In this document: positions 25,473 through 37,680 of the stretch, piece after piece | How the letters are laid out: each line of letters begins with the position of its first letter | Numbering within the stretch: position 1 is the stretch's first letter | Source: Perca fluviatilis | Lineage: Eukaryota > Chordata > Actinopteri > Perciformes > Percidae | DNA: 64,000 nucleotides | NCBI RefSeq assembly: GCF_010015445.1 | Contig: NC_053129.1 | Span: 18,977,249-19,041,248, forward strand | Reading direction: 5' to 3' | The notes under the pieces: model-generated | Seen by the model: the letters and a program-made list of their open reading frames with translations, nothing else | Told to the model about the DNA's origin: nothing | The model's database searches: none | Made by a program: the position numbers and the translations under genes

Positions 25473-28400
25473 ATTGATACTGATGTCATATCTGTATTGT
25501 ACTCCATAGTTTATTGTTCTTTTTGATCTGTGTTAGTTTGAGTGATGACACATGCTTAACGGCTTTTAGCAAAGCTTGTAAATGCTTTAGTATTGTTAAA
25601 GTTGGTTTTTTTTATTGTTAACTGTCACTTTCTTGAGGAGTTTCTCCTATGTTTTTGGATAATCTGACCCTTTTTGTGGATTATTTTGTGGATTATTTCA
25701 TGCACCTTGATTGGATCTTAAAAAGATCATAGAAGCATTTCTATGTTACTCAAGTTTACTAAATAAAAGTGCTCTTATTTGAGTTAGTAGTGTTTGTTTC
25801 ATATATTTCCCCACCATTTTATTACAATAAAATCCCAAATGTGAAACGTTGCACATTTATTTTGCTGTTTTGGGCAAATTGCATAAGCAATGGATGAGTG
25901 AACAATGCAAAAGGGGAAATACTGTGCTTATAAAAATATTATTAGAGAGGGAAACTATGTGGAACAGAGTGCAGCGTTTACGGGTTTAATCTAGTTGGTT
26001 GCATCTGTTTGTTTGGCTCTGAAGGGGTACACCTGTCTTTAATGGCAGCAGGATTTAAGTCAGGAGGAAGGAATCCTTTTTTCCTTCCTGTTAGTGCCTG
26101 TAAATGTCCTACTGAGACTATTTTTCCACACCAGAAAAAGAAAACTGACATGAAAGCAATCATATCTTCCAAAGGGGAAAGCTACACTACCAGATGTTTC
26201 CCTCCTGCAGAAAAATAGAAAACATTTTGACGTCTAGTGGTTCACGTATTGACAGCAATGGCTCAGAGGATGTACAGTGTAGTACAAAATGATCTCTCCA
26301 CAGTAGTGAACGGTGGTGTCCTGCTCCCCCTGCATGTATCAACATTTGTTTGTGGACAACCTTGTTATACCTGTAGTGCCTGTGACATGAATGAAACCAG
26401 AGGAAACAGGATTAAAGGATAAAGCTTGTGTACATCTATTCCACAGGTTTCTTGCGGTTAACAAATCCTGTGAAAACACCAAACAAACAAACAAATTGTT
26501 AATCCCTTTATCAATCTCTGACTTCCCTTCTCTGTATGTGACACTGGTAAAGTAATTTCCTAACAGCTGGCAACAGTTACTCAAGCAGTAAATTGTGTAT
26601 TTGTTGAGGACTATTTTCAGCCACGGATGAGTACACATTTGGTGCTTTTTTGTGAGCACCAGGATGTTGAGTGTGGGATTAACTCAAAATAAAGTGCCTA
26701 GGTTCATTATAATGAAACATCAACCAACATTCATCATACAACAATGGAGCTCTACGGCACAGAAGAACAAGATATATCAGGCTTGGATACTTGTTGGGAG
26801 GATGAATTCATTGTTGGTTTTGGTGTTATAATGGGATTTATTGACAATAAGAAAAACATTGACTATCGCCTGGCTTTGGCATCTGCCTTGCTGAACACAA
26901 ACAAGATTTAGGTGGTAGCTTATGTAGTGCTGTCAGCCCAAGAAGACAGCCCTGCCTACCAATTACATGTACCTGCAAGAGTAAAGCAGACAAGGTGCAA
27001 CCAAACAGGGTAGAGGGGCGTCACAATGAAAATAATGTGATTTTAAGTAAATTTCAACCAATGAAACTAAAATTTGAAGTAGGGATAGTGCATTAATCCA
27101 TGGATAAATTACCATATGGGCAAAGCATGCTGTGCAAACGCTCAATGTCATTTGAAGATCCCCAACATCATTAGCAAGGTTTCCATCCAAAGGTAGCACA
27201 AATTTTCCGAAAATTTGCTAAATAAAATGCAAATGTATGCGCGTTATGAAAATGTTTACTGAGGTATTAAAATAAGAAGTAGGTGAATTTTCTCATAAAC
27301 GTCTATACAAGCTGACTTCTTTTTGGAGCAAGTGGAGTCGCCCCCCTGCTGGAAATTAAATAGAATGCAGTTTCAAGGCACTTCCGCATTAGCTTCACTT
27401 TTCAGGCCTGGAAGCTTTGTCTATCATTTTTTACAGTCTATGGTTGTATCATATATATCATGCTAGCTGCTATTACCTTTGGCTTGTATCTATTGTTATA
27501 TATAATCAGTGTAAAAGCCTCCTGGTCATTTGAATCAACCTAATAGTGAATGTGTTGACTAGACTGGGTCCAAATAAACATTTTCACTCACAGAACAACA
27601 ATTCAATTAAGGTTTGATGGTGTTTGCTCCTGGCTTTCTTACTCTCTGTGTGGGACGTTTCTGCTAAGCCCAGTGTGAAAGGATTGACATCCACAGCCTG
27701 AGGTTTGGTTTAGACCACCAGATAATTTGGAACACAGCTGGGCTTCCTTGACTTTTCTTCCTATTTGTTTTGTCACTATACTGTAGATGGTCTTTCTGGT
27801 TGAGGTTTCTCTGCTGAACAGTCTGGAGTTAATTAGACTCAGTGTTTTCTGTTGTTTAATGTGTTGATTAATTATTGGTTGCACTTAAGCTCAGCTGTTT
27901 GCTCTCTGCCTGGGGCTGCCTCTAATGTTCGAGAGGTCTGAGTGGGCGTCTGTCCGTCCTTATAAACGATTAGCTAGGCTGCTGAGCTGCAGTGATTTTA
28001 TTTCCCACAATTTCTGTCATTTGCTCAGCGTTGTGAGAAAGACTACAGTACTGGCCATCGTTTCTGGTCGGTCGAGTCTTCACAACACATCCTACGCCAA
28101 CACCATTCATCTTTCTACAATCTTTTCAAATGTCTCTTTTTGCTCTTATGCTGAATTTTGTCTTTAAGCTGAGCATTTCCTTTCCTCCTCAATTTCCAGC
28201 TCTGCATCATCACATTGCTTGTTTGTTTCCCCCATGTGGATTGGCATTTTATAACCAGGGTCTGCAGGGAAGCTGACATGTTTTGTTATGCTCATGTGCC
28301 CAAACATGCATTTTAATGTATCATTACATTGCTTGTGATATGCAATGAGCCTTATGTGTGAAGAGTGCACAAACTTGTTTGTGCTAAGCATCTCATATAA

Positions 28401-29190
28401 ATGTGCTTATGTAACCTCTTCAATCAACAGTCTGAATCTGCATTCACATTCTATAGGACTCAAGCATAGCAAAATATAATTTTCCTCTTCACACAGATGA
28501 TTGAGTGCAAGCTGTGGGAGCAGTAAGAAACCACCATGTTCGATGACTACATTACAAACAACCCTTGTAACCCTTTTTTCTGGCGACTTGGGCACAGCGG
28601 AACACAACCTACTAACATAAAGGGAGGTTTTCCGGTTCTTCCCAACTTGCTAATACTGCGTGAATGCAGCAAAAGTCCAATACAGTAACTACTCTATACA
28701 TTTAGCTCTTTTTTTGGCCTCATGAGGAAAAGATTTGGCTCTAGCAGCTAAATACTCCACTATGTTCACCAGCTAGTCCCTAACTTTATCTTTCTGCTAT
28801 TTTGTGCTAGCCAGTTAATCAGAGCTTTGTCGCTGATAAAAGTTGCCTGCTGCGGCTAAAAACTAAGTTGATGAGATTGACCCAAAACAAACATGTTAGC
28901 TAAAAGATGCTAAAACACTTGCAACATCTTTCACATCACAGAGTAATTCGATCATTGTTAATATAAAAACATCAATGTAGCTTTACTGTGAGAGAGCACT
29001 CCCAAGTTTTTTCATCCAGTAAGTGGGCATGTTCAGGAAAGGTAGTAAAATAATACTAGAAGGGCACTCCAAGAGTGCAGACAACCGCCTAGGCCAATAG
29101 TCCAGTCTTCTATGATATGCAAATCTGCAAGCGCAACCACAATATATTTCTGGATATATTTCCAAAATTATTAGAATTATGTCCAGAATT
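25473..29190. other. intergenic DNA without a supported gene
   Basis: AT-rich. Short open frames lack splice context or protein-like composition. A stretch at 27179-27260 (GGTTTCCATCCAAAGGTAGC) resembles the end of a fish short DNA element, without a partner end that I could place. Confidence 0.45.
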
Positions 29191-29194
29191 ATGC

Positions 29195-29540
29195 CCCATG
29201 ATGATCGCCTTCTGTTTGAAATTCGGGTAGCCCCAGAGGATTACTGGTACCCATGAATTTGGATTGTGATATAAAGTCATTTTATTTCTACAATTGGCTA
29301 TGTTTTGTCGCTGTTGAACTTTACGACCATCTACTGGATTTTAAGATGTATGGCATTTATTCTGCCAAGGCCAAATATCCTATCTCGCAATGTTAACGAA
29401 AGTGAAAAATATGTGTATCTGAACCTGTGATTCGGATCGACTCCAATAATTCAGGCCAATAGCTTTTTTCGTTATCCTGCTGACAAACAGACAAACAAAC
29501 AAACTAAACAGAAACATAACCTCCTTGGCGGAGGTAAAAA
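29195..29540 (+). repeat. interspersed repeat ending CCTCCTTGGCGGAGGTAA
   Basis: The order AACGAAAGTGAAAAA, GATCGACTCC, CTGCTGACAAACAGACAAAC and ATAACCTCCTTGGCGGAGG is a familiar teleost retroposon tail. CCTCCTTGGCGGAGG is itself a short palindrome. Confidence 0.5.
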
Positions 29541-29633
29541 TAGCACTTGAAAGATACATTTTGTTGTAATGCTGTCTGTGGATGCTCTTCCCCGCTGCTC
29601 GCTTCCCTTCTGTGTTTAACTGTGTAAAAGCAC

Positions 29634-30212
29634 CTGTTCCATTTTACAGTTAGAACGCTCATCTTGTGTCAATTCATGTGTGAGATTACCTTAGAGAGTT
29701 CTCTCTCTGTTTTTCTTATCACGTCTCTCTCCTGAGTGTTTGTGCTGATGTTGCTGAAAGAATTGGCAAATATTCTTTATTCTTTTCCCACCTGTTGTAA
29801 TGGGCCTGTAATAGTGTGACTTTACTGTGATGTCAAATTTTATTACCTTCTAAACTATTTGCTTCGCACTGGTATTATAGCCTTTTGCCAATTGGTTATC
29901 AGTTGTTAAATACATTTTGATCACTGGTCTCAGGGGTGAAACTGAAAGTTTTCCTTCCAAACAAATACACAGTAGTATATCTGCTGTGCTGCCTATAATT
30001 TGCAATGGCTTGTGTATGCAAAGTAAAAAAACTTACCTGCAGCATAAATATTTTGTATGCAGTGCCACAACATACTTTGCTTTCCCGCCAGTAATCATTG
30101 TATAACAGTAGTTTGAGGTTTGAGTATTGAAATAATTGCAGTCTTGACTTAAACTGCTTTTGTTTTGTGCGTGTCCTACTTTTGAATAAATGGCTCATTT
30201 AAGCTCTTCAGA
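29634..30212 (+). repeat. ~570-bp direct duplication, copy A
   Basis: Matches 31967-32517 in the same orientation over nearly its whole length (e.g. CGCTCATCTTGTGTCAATTC, TTTGCCAATTGGTTATCAGT, GGCTCATTTAAGCTCTTCAG), about 90% alike by eye with small indels. It has no coding content. It could be a local segmental duplication or two copies of an unnamed repeat. Confidence 0.92.
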
Positions 30213-31005
30213 CACTGGTCACAATAATTGAGTTGCTCATCAGTGTATGTTTTTTGAGTCACTGTGTTTGCTGATTGACCTTCTTCTCTCTTGGTAGGTC
30301 TGGTGTGATTGTATGAATAATGCTAGCGTTTTGCTTGCTTCTGTTTTCCCAGAGGACAGAGAACAGTTGTTTCAAATTTCCCAACAGGCTAAACCTTTTT
30401 GCACACCAATCAAAGTTACAGGAGTTTGGTCATGCTTGAATTCTCTGCGTAGGAAGATGGATCTAAAGCTGCTTTCTCATTTGGCCTCAGTGATTGGTTT
30501 CCCTCTGGAACAGCTGCACTTATCAGTCTCTTACAATGTCTTATTTCTATTCTTCAGCACAAACAAATTGGTTTACATACATGGGCTGAGGAGGTATATA
30601 TAGAGAGTTAGAAGGACAGGAAAGAATAGGTCTTTTAATCATCCCAGGCTATAAAGGGCAGCTGCACATCAACAGCTCATAATGGGCCTTGACGTGTCAT
30701 CACAGGAAATCACAGGTGTAACTAATATCATTAATGATGGCTGTAAGGTCACAAGTAATCGCCATGCTGCTGTTGTGGTTTGCTTGGGCATCTAAATGTT
30801 TTGGAGCTGTCATTTATAATTTATATTATTAGCAGGCCCACATCTGCGGCCACACAATTCCGATGACAACTCCTCAGATTTCAACTAAGAGATAACAAAT
30901 TTATATTAAAGCTCAAAATTGTTAATACATCTCCACACCAAGCAAAATAAAGGGGACATAAGCATGAGAAAAAGGGAGCACTTTAAAGATAGTAAATAGT
31001 TTGAC

Positions 31006-31220
31006 ATGTTAGGAAATATAGAAAAAAAATCTGATTCTTCCATTTTTTACTAAAAGTGAGATGAGAAGATAGTTACCGCTGTCATGTGTGTGCATTGAGT
31101 GCAGCCCTGGAGCCAGGAGGTGCTTAGGTTAAAGGCTGGAAGCGGGGGGGAAACGGCTAGCCTGGCTCTGCTCAAATTTAATTATACAGTATGCCTACCA
31201 GCATTTAGCTATAATTAACA
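31006..31220 (+). repeat. fragment of the TTAA-ended element family seen at 34225
   Basis: Shares GAGATGAGAAGATAG, TCATGTGTGTGCATT, GCCAGGAGG and GCTAGCCTGGCTCTG-type blocks with the element at 34225-34940. The ends are degraded. Confidence 0.55.
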
Positions 31221-31966
31221 CATTGTTTGAATATGTGCTGTGACTATTTCTTGGCGAACAGTGTCCGGGTACCAGATGAAGTCAGTTTATTCCTGATCTA
31301 TCATGTATGAATATGTCATATTGTTTTATTCTTTATAATTCATTACAGTCTATATGACATTTCTAGCTTAAATGTTTCCTGATCATTAGTTAATAAGCTC
31401 TGTGTTCATGAACTGATACCAAACTTTTTTGGGTATTTGATTTTTGAATTGAATTGGTGACCAATATCTAAGCATTTTCCTTCACTTCAAGTCCAAACCA
31501 AGCAACCCTAATTATCCCTTACAAACTATTTTTATGATAAAATGAATGCAATCAACTTAGGACCCCTGGTAAGAAATCAATCGTCAAAATTTTTAAGAGA
31601 TCTGTCCCAAGAGCACTTTTATGAATTGTTTAAAGAAGGAAGAACTGGAACTACCTATTAATTTAACTTATCTCAAAGAGATAGTGAGAGCAGCAAATAG
31701 CAAGTTCCTAGTCCATATCCTCGCCGTTCCACTTAAGGGATTGCGCTGGATCCGCAGAAAATTTGGCTGGATGTATGTCTTTTCGTTTCCTTCTGCTTTC
31801 TTTGTGTTGGAATTTTAAACTCCGGTGGATTTATGAGAACTATGGTTAACTGCTCCTCAGCTCTCTGCATGGTAAATTGAGACAGCTAGCTAGAATATCT
31901 GTCCAATCTTGTTTTCTCCAGCACAACTTAAACAACTTTTGAATGTACATTTTCCACCAAAGCAAG

Positions 31967-32517
31967 TTCCTTCCCTTTACAGTTCGGACGCTCATCTTGT
32001 GTCAATTCATGTGTGAGATTACCATGTAAGGTAATCTCACACATGAATGTAATGGAAAAATGCCATTCTCTCGTTTTTCTTATCACATGTCTCTCTCCTG
32101 AGTGTTGCTGATGTGGCTGAAAGAATTGGCAAATATTCTTTATTTTTTCTTCTGTTCCCACCTGTAATAGTGTGACTTTACTGTGATGTCAGATTTTATA
32201 TCCTTCTAAACTATTTGCTTCGCACTGGTAGTATAGCCTTTTGCCAATTGGTTATCAGTTGTTAAATACATTTTGATCACTGAAAGGGTGAAACTGAAAG
32301 TTTTCCTTCCACACAAATACACAGTAGTATATCTGCTGTGCTGCCTATAATTTGCAAAGGCTTGTGTATGCCAAGTATAAAGTACCTGCAGCATAAATAT
32401 TTTGTATGCAGGGTTTGAGATAATTATTGAAATAATTGCAGTCTTGAATTAAACTACCTTTGTTTTGTGCTTGTGCTACTTTTGAATAAATGGCTCATTT
32501 AAGCTCTTCAGACACTG
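31967..32517 (+). repeat. ~550-bp direct duplication, copy B
   Basis: Counterpart of 29634-30212. It differs mainly by a palindrome-forming insertion at 32005-32048 and by scattered small changes. Confidence 0.92.
32005..32048. repeat. perfect 19-bp inverted repeat with 6-nt loop
   Basis: ATTCATGTGTGAGATTACC, loop ATGTAA, then GGTAATCTCACACATGAAT. Copy A has only the left arm. The right arm is therefore a new inverted copy of adjacent bases. Confidence 0.95.
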
Positions 32518-32524
32518 AATTATT

Positions 32525-32694
32525 TTGCAGCAGCCCCGTGCTGAGCTTAGCGCCGCCCAAGGGTTATTGCTTTAAAGAAATGGCAATAAACCAGAGCACG
32601 TTTGTCTCCCATCCCGGAATACTGTGTGGACTAGCCAGACCCTCCTATGCAGCGCTGTGGAGGAAGGTCTGGCAAAGCGAGACTAGCAAGTTCC
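32525..32694 (+). repeat. GCGCTGTGG-type short interspersed repeat, copy 1
   Basis: Ends with GCAGCGCTGTGGAGGAAGGT and CTGGCAAAGCGAGACTA, blocks shared with 39588-39780 and, inverted, with 42455-42690. Confidence 0.65.
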
Positions 32695-32842
32695 CAATAA
32701 ATGTCAAGGGCACAGAAGCACCCTGACATCTGTACTGTGCTATCAAATTGCAAATTGCCTAAATATGCAAATTAGTATTCAAGGTATGTTAAAAGTCACA
32801 TGGTTGGGTTGCTACCATTACTATTTATCAAGGACGCCTTCT

Positions 32843-32847
<5 letters not shown>

Positions 32848-32885
<38 letters not shown>
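32848..32885. repeat. (TA)n microsatellite
   Basis: About 19 TA units directly abutting the left end of the Tc1 element. Tc1 elements insert at TA. Confidence 0.95.
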
Positions 32886-32890
<5 letters not shown>

Positions 32891-33877
32891 TACAGGCCAA
32901 ACGTTTGGACACACCTTCTCATTCAATGTGTTTTCTTTATTTGCATGACTATTTACAGTGTAGATTCTCACTGAAGGCATCAAAACTATGAATGAACACA
33001 TATGGAATTATGTACTTAACATAAAAGTGTGAAATAACTGAAAACATGTCTTATATTTTAGATTCCTCCAAGTAGCCACCCTTTGCTTTTTTTGATAACT
33101 CTGCAAACCCTTGGTGTTCTCTCAATGAGCTTCATGAGGTAGTCACTTGAAATGGTTTTCACTTCACAGGTGTGCTTTGTCAGGGTTAATTAGTGGAATT
33201 TTTTCCCTTATTAATGGGGTTGGGACCATCAGTTGTGTTGTGCAGAAGTCAGGTTGATACACAGCCGACAGCCCTATTGGACAACTGTTAGAATTCATAT
33301 TATGGCAAGAACCAATCAGCTAAGTAAAGAGAAACGAGTGGCCATCATTACTTTAACAAATGAAGGTCAGTCAGTCCGGAAAATTGCGAAAACTTTGAAT
33401 GTGTCCCCAAGTGCAGTCGCAAAAACCATCAAGCGCTACAACGAAACTGACTCACATGAGGAAAGACCAAGAGTCACCTCTGCTGCTGAGGATAAGTTCA
33501 TCCGGGTCACCAGCCTCAGAAATCGCAAGTTAACAGCAGCTAAGATTAGAGACCAGATGAATGCCACACAGAGTTCTAGCAGCAGACACATCTCTAGAAC
33601 AACTGTTAAGAGGAGACGCGAATCAGGCCTTCATGGTCAAATAGCTGCTAGGAAACCACTGCTAAGGAGAGGCAACAAGCAGAGGAGATTTGTTTGGACC
33701 AAGAAACACAAGGAATGGACATTAGACCAGAGGAAATCTGTGCTTTGGTCTGATGAGTCCAAATTTGAGATCTTTGGTTCCAACCGCCGTGTCTTTGTGC
33801 GACCCAGAAAAATATATATTCATGCTCCACGGGGAGAATTAATGCAGGAAAGGTCAGGATGTCACTTATCCTCTTAG
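32891..33877 (+). mobile_element. truncated Tc1/mariner transposon
   Basis: The left end TACAGGCCAAACGTTTGGAC is the terminal repeat of a fish Tc1 family. The transposase start follows ~400 bases later. The right half and right terminal repeat are missing; sequence from about 33812 on is not Tc1. Confidence 0.88.
33302..33877 (+). pseudogene. Tc1-family transposase, C-terminally truncated and fused to unrelated sequence
   Basis: The frame begins MARTNQLSKEKR and runs 191 codons; family members have about 340. The N-terminus has the paired-type helix-turn-helix DNA-binding region (SVRKIAKTLNVSPSAVAKTI, then HISRTTVKRR). The catalytic domain starts normally with LWSDESKFEIFG, which holds the first Asp of the DDE triad. 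Homology stops near residue 170 (VFVRPRK), and the last ~21 residues come from foreign DNA. The other two catalytic residues are absent, so it cannot transpose. An upstream in-frame ATG at 33233 is less likely to be the start, because family proteins begin MARTxQL. Confidence 0.9.
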
Positions 33878-34224
33878 TGTGAGAGGATATCCTATCCTAT
33901 CCTATCTGGACATGACAGGAAAATGCTGTTATATCCAGGGTAAGGTTGAAGTTCAAATCATTCCCCTCTGGATTGTAGAGTTGGTCTTTGCTGTCAGGTT
34001 AACTTTTAGACTAGAATTTCTGATATGATTGAAGGGTCAATCGTTATAATGGGGCTTGTTTAATACAGGTTTTACTTTTCTTTTTTGTTAGAAGAAGCAG
34101 AGCTGACTACCAAACTGATTATTGTTTAGTTGTATTATTGTTTGGATTGTAGATGTTTCTTTACAGTAAAAAAAAAAAAGTACTCTAACTTCTAAAAATA
34201 ATTCCACTAGTACTTGATGAATTT

Positions 34225-34940
34225 TTAAGGAATAGTTCAACATTTTGAGCAATATGCTTCTTTGCTTTCTTGGAGTTAGATGAGAAAATTGATATACCAC
34301 TGTTATGTCTGTGCATTCGGTGTGGAGCTGAAGCCAGGAGGCGATTAGCTTACAGTAGTTAGCATAAACACCAGAAGCGAGGGGAAATAGTTAATTTGGC
34401 TCGCTCCAAAGTAAAGGAAATATGCCTACCAATACCTCTACAGCTCACTAATCAGCACACATTGTATCTCATTTTTTTTATGTGTATTTAAACAGAAATG
34501 TAAAAACAGCGACAGTTTTAGAGGGGGCTAAGCTAATGATGAAGGATCTCAATAAATATTACAGTAGATGGATTGGCATGACATTTTGTAGACATTCATT
34601 CATGGACAGTGTCTCTGCATCAGGGCCAATCACATGGAGGGGACCACACATTCCAATTTACATCCATGCATGAAATGTTGACCAAACAAGGCTAACACAG
34701 GGAACCAGCTGCCCTTAAACTGACGTTAGGATTTAGCACAAAGCTAGTACAGTTTACAGAGCCACTAGCATGGCATAGTCTTGTCTACATTTGGACGGAG
34801 CCAGGCTGGCTGTTTCCCCCTGATTCCAATGTTTATGCTGAGCTAAGCTAATTGACACAAGAGTCGTGTCATTCTTCCAATCCAACTGTCTTCAATAAAG
34901 TGTTTTAGGGTATGTCTCAAAATGTTGCACTATTCCTTAA
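34225..34940. mobile_element. nonautonomous DNA element with TTAA-flanked inverted ends (piggyBac-like MITE)
   Basis: Left end TTAAGGAATAGTTCAACATT and right end AATGTTGCACTATTCCTTAA are inverted repeats 716 bases apart. TTAA at both edges is the target-site signature of piggyBac elements, so that class is inferred. There is no open frame of note. A degraded relative is at 31006-31220. Confidence 0.75.
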
Positions 34941-35324
34941 AAGCTTTATTGTCTAGACAAGACAGATATCAGTAAGCACTGATTGAATTACAAATAACCT
35001 GCCTTTTCATGTTTCTGCAGTTACACACGTCCTATTCAGCTGAGGTCAATACATTAGCTGGGTTCCACATACTAACAAGGCAGTAAATGGGTGCCACAAT
35101 GGGTGTCTCGCAATGGAGGCAATCGAACAGTATTTTCAAAATCAAAATTTTAAATGTAATCAATAGTGTGTTTTGTGGTGACGGAAGCCTGGCACAGGAG
35201 TCTATGCAAAGAAACAAAATCAAAAAAAAAAGCTAAGCAAAGGAAAAGACATTATGAGGCCAATTATAAGCTGAATAATACTGTTGAACTTGACAGTGTG
35301 CAAAGGACCTGTCACATTGAGCCA

Positions 35325-35434
<110 letters not shown>

Positions 35435-36639
35435 CCAGCTCCCTCTCAAAGTGTGAGGTAACCGCCACTCTCATCATGTACCTCTTTAGCTCACGAGGGT
35501 ATTGGTTGGTGGCTGAGTCACCGTTTTTATCTGATGCCACTGCAGACAGAATCTCTTATTATCCAACCAATTTCCAACAGGTTCTGTGGTCGCCTGTCTA
35601 CAGGATACAAAATACTCTCTCTTTGCATCCACGTATGGCTCAAACAGCCATTTGACTGCATGGGTTCACTAATACAGTTATACATAGTAAAAGTCTACTC
35701 CCTGCTATATGTACAACAAAACTTTTAAGGGTTTCACAAAACTCTACCCAAAATGAATACCTATGCTTTTTTAATTTACCATATGAAATGAGTCTGTAGT
35801 TACAGCATATTTAAATGCTCAAAAACCAAGAGCTCAAATGTTTTTTTGTGTGTCTACAGTATATAAAGCCAGTCTACAATCAACTCAGCAGTGAATCATA
35901 CTGGCTCCCATTTGAAGGGCAAAGAGTCGTGGCTCGTGTCCTCTCGGTGTAATGCAGCATCTGGGGATGTGCTTATGGTCCTGTCTGTCTGTTGACAAGG
36001 CAGAGGCTGCGAGGTGACGCACAATGTCACTCTCTATCTTCAGCGTCATTAAGTAACCTGTCAGTTTGCATTAAGGAAAACCGTCACAGACCCTGATCAG
36101 AATGGGATAGTCTAATGGTTGCAGAAATAGGAATGCCATCCTATACTGTTCAAAGGGTTCAAAGAGAAATCCTCAAAACATATGAAATAAAGACATACAA
36201 ATTAAGTGGTGTCAATGCAGAGACTCCTGAAGGCGAGCCTTCTTGGTCCACGCTGTGCTTTTGAGCCATGAAGAACATTTTGTAACTTCTGACTCAGATC
36301 AGTTTGTCAGCCCTGATTCATTGTCATGTCTGTCATTGTGTTCATGCAACACCATTGTCTTTTTTTATTATCACTGAGCTGCACAGAACAGCCGGCTACA
36401 GGTTGTTTATCTGGGACAAGTGCTGTTTATTTCTTATGAAAAATAAGAGTCTTATGTGGGAACCCATCATTACAAATTACTTAAAACATGACAGCGTAGG
36501 AATGCAATATGCAAGTACAAAACAAAACAGTTATGAAAGGATTTTTGTACATTTTAGTCCCCACACACATTTTCTTTTTAAATGAGTAAGCCTTTGAGGA
36601 TGAAGCTAGTGATATTATATAGCTTTCGTATTGCCAACG

Positions 36640-37345
36640 AACTCTACTGAAAGATCAAAACTAACATGGCCATTTTGAACTTGCAACTGTAACACGGGAC
36701 TGGGATGGCAGTTTTTATCATGTGACAGTTCTGTTTAAGGTAGGCTAACGGTCGCACTTTTAAACGTGTAGTTAACGTTGTGAAAAGGAACAAAAAATAT
36801 TTATGGTTAGCAAAACGTCCAGGATTGGCTTAAAATGACTTAAGTAAAACTAGTAAAAGGAGGATGTAATGTGAAGTCAGGGACTAACGTCTGTAAAATT
36901 CGGTTAATTTCAAAAAGTGAAAGTTGACAGTAGGACACGAACCCTGGCACCCGGACTCCTTATACTTTGTCACATCACTTTCTTATTTGGTCTCGTAATA
37001 ATTACTACAGATACGAGAGTTCACTGCCTAATAACAATCGTAAATATGAATCGCTATGAGCTGCTTGCAGAATCGACGCCAGTTATCTGGGTGAGGATGG
37101 TCTTGATTTAGGTTATTGTTCTGTGCAATAGGCATACAACTATTAAAAAAGATAAATGTACCACATTGTTGCACTGGGTTACATGCATCTTTATAACCAT
37201 AAACAGCACTGTTGTTTTGAGTCAATCCCTGATAAACTGTCCTGCTACTAGAAATACTCACAAGAGCACCAAATGTGTATTATTCACTGTTGAAAATGGT
37301 CCTCAACAAATAAACTATTTATGCCTGTTTAAGTAACATTTGTTA
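36640..37345 (+). repeat. dispersed repeat, longer copy (paired with 7550-7760)
   Basis: The right part (37150-37345) matches abhd1 intron DNA at 7550-7760. The left part has TTTCAAAAAGTGAAAGTTGA and CACCCGGACTCCTTATAC, which I recognise as a recurring fish repeat, and continues unbroken into the shared part. The true 5' boundary is uncertain. Confidence 0.6.
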
Positions 37346-37389
37346 AAATCCACTTACAATCTTACTCATCCTTTTTTAGAACTGAAACA

Positions 37390-37680
37390 ATAAATATGTG
37401 AACCATTTGTACCGATTTATATCTTCAGTAGGAACCTCTGGAGTGCCACAGGCAGGCTGGGAATGTCACAAAGTATTGACAGATGATCTTACACATTGTC
37501 TTTTTGGTCTTTCCATGGTATTTACATGGTTCATAGGGTTACTGGTTCAAGTCCCTGTGCCCCTTTCCATGGGCAGCTCCCTCACTCATGAACATGTGTG
37601 TGTAATTCAGGCCTGTGTGTAATAACAACACAGTGAGAACAATGTAATTTCCCCTTGTGGGATTAATAAAGTAAGCATTA
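37390..37680 (+). mobile_element. SINE-like retroposon with LINE-type tail
   Basis: A B-box-like GGTTCAAGTCC (about 37543-37553) is followed ~100 bases later by AATTTCCCCTTGTGGGATTAATAAAGTA, the same tail as at 7331. The A box is degraded. Confidence 0.5.

Noticed and set aside
25091..25507. 138-codon minus-strand frame
   Set aside because: It overlaps the 3' UTR of the kinase gene in antisense and has no conserved motif or splice sites.
33233..33301. Upstream in-frame ATG extending the Tc1 transposase by 23 residues
   Set aside because: Family transposases start MARTxQL; the extra residues come from the untranslated leader of the element.
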